Source of the DNA: Pirellulaceae bacterium
Lineage (GTDB): Bacteria; Planctomycetota; Planctomycetia; Pirellulales; Pirellulaceae
NCBI GenBank assembly: GCA_013002105.1
Contig: JABDKS010000686.1
Coordinates: forward strand, 1 to 15,261
Length of the DNA stretch: 15,261 nucleotides
Reading direction: 5' to 3'
The translations under genes were made by a program, and so were the position numbers. The notes below the pieces were generated by a model. It was not told where the DNA came from, did no database searches, and saw nothing but the letters and a program-made list of their open reading frames with translations. Of the stretch, positions 15,168-15,261 are shown one piece after another; the stretch's first letter is position 1, and each line of letters starts with the position of its first letter.

Positions 15168-15240
15168 TCACGTGTGTGGTTCGGTGGGACAGGTAGGAAC
15201 AGTCATCACTGTAACTGAATCCTCTTCCAAGCACACGTGA
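15168..15240. promoter_or_regulatory. Concentric inverted repeats with CACGTG cores upstream of the sulfatase
   Basis: TCACGTGTG (15168-15176) and CACACGTGA (15232-15240) are a perfect 9-bp inverted repeat; each contains the palindrome CACGTG, with centres 65 bp apart. Nested almost exactly in the middle is ACAGT-CATC-ACTGT (15199-15212). The left arm begins 7 bp from the sulfatase start codon. This could be a paired operator or a leader hairpin. I found no convincing -10/-35 boxes. Confidence 0.4.
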
Positions 15241-15261
15241 TCGGCGTCCAAACCAGTGATC

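Overview
The window looks like chromosomal DNA from a planctomycete, probably a Rhodopirellula/Pirellulaceae-type bacterium. This rests on gene content rather than a search: a secreted formylglycine-type sulfatase, an ExbB/ExbD pair next to a squalene-cyclase-like toroid protein, a receiver fused to an RsbW-like ATPase, a signal-peptide CHAT protease, moderate GC, and starts that mostly lack a clear Shine-Dalgarno sequence (with likely GTG and TTG starts). There are ten protein genes and no tRNA, rRNA, CRISPR array, insertion sequence or phage gene that I can see.

Region 1 (3-5814, + strand) is an envelope energy-transduction cluster. It holds the 3' part of a TPR-repeat gene cut by the window edge, an ExbB/TolQ proton channel, an ExbD/TolR partner, and a 914-residue protein. 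That large protein has a TonB-type transmembrane helix (Ser-x3-His), about 450 residues of Pro/Ser/Ala/Gln-rich linker, and a C-terminal QW-motif alpha/alpha toroid. I read it as a TonB/TolA-like proton-motive-force transducer whose usual C-terminal domain is replaced by a toroid. This is the most interesting system in the window.

Region 2 (6014-8113) has a receiver-HATPase fusion (+), an array of three dyad-symmetric elements including a terminator-like 11-bp hairpin, and a convergent gene (-) for a membrane-anchored endonuclease/exonuclease/phosphatase-fold enzyme. An AT-rich divergent intergenic region follows.

Region 3 (8114-13740, + strand) is a probable operon: a secreted TPR-CHAT protease with intact His/Cys, an exported beta-lactamase-fold serine hydrolase, and a membrane PAS histidine kinase whose start overlaps the hydrolase stop by 4 nt. 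Two of the products are predicted to be exported and the third has a predicted periplasmic sensor region. This suggests a cell-envelope or peptide-sensing pathway; the substrate is unknown and no partner response regulator lies next to the kinase.

Region 4 (13749-15261) is a convergent, exported sulfatase on the - strand. Its upstream 100 bases carry concentric inverted repeats built on CACGTG. No gene-free stretch exceeds 300 bases.
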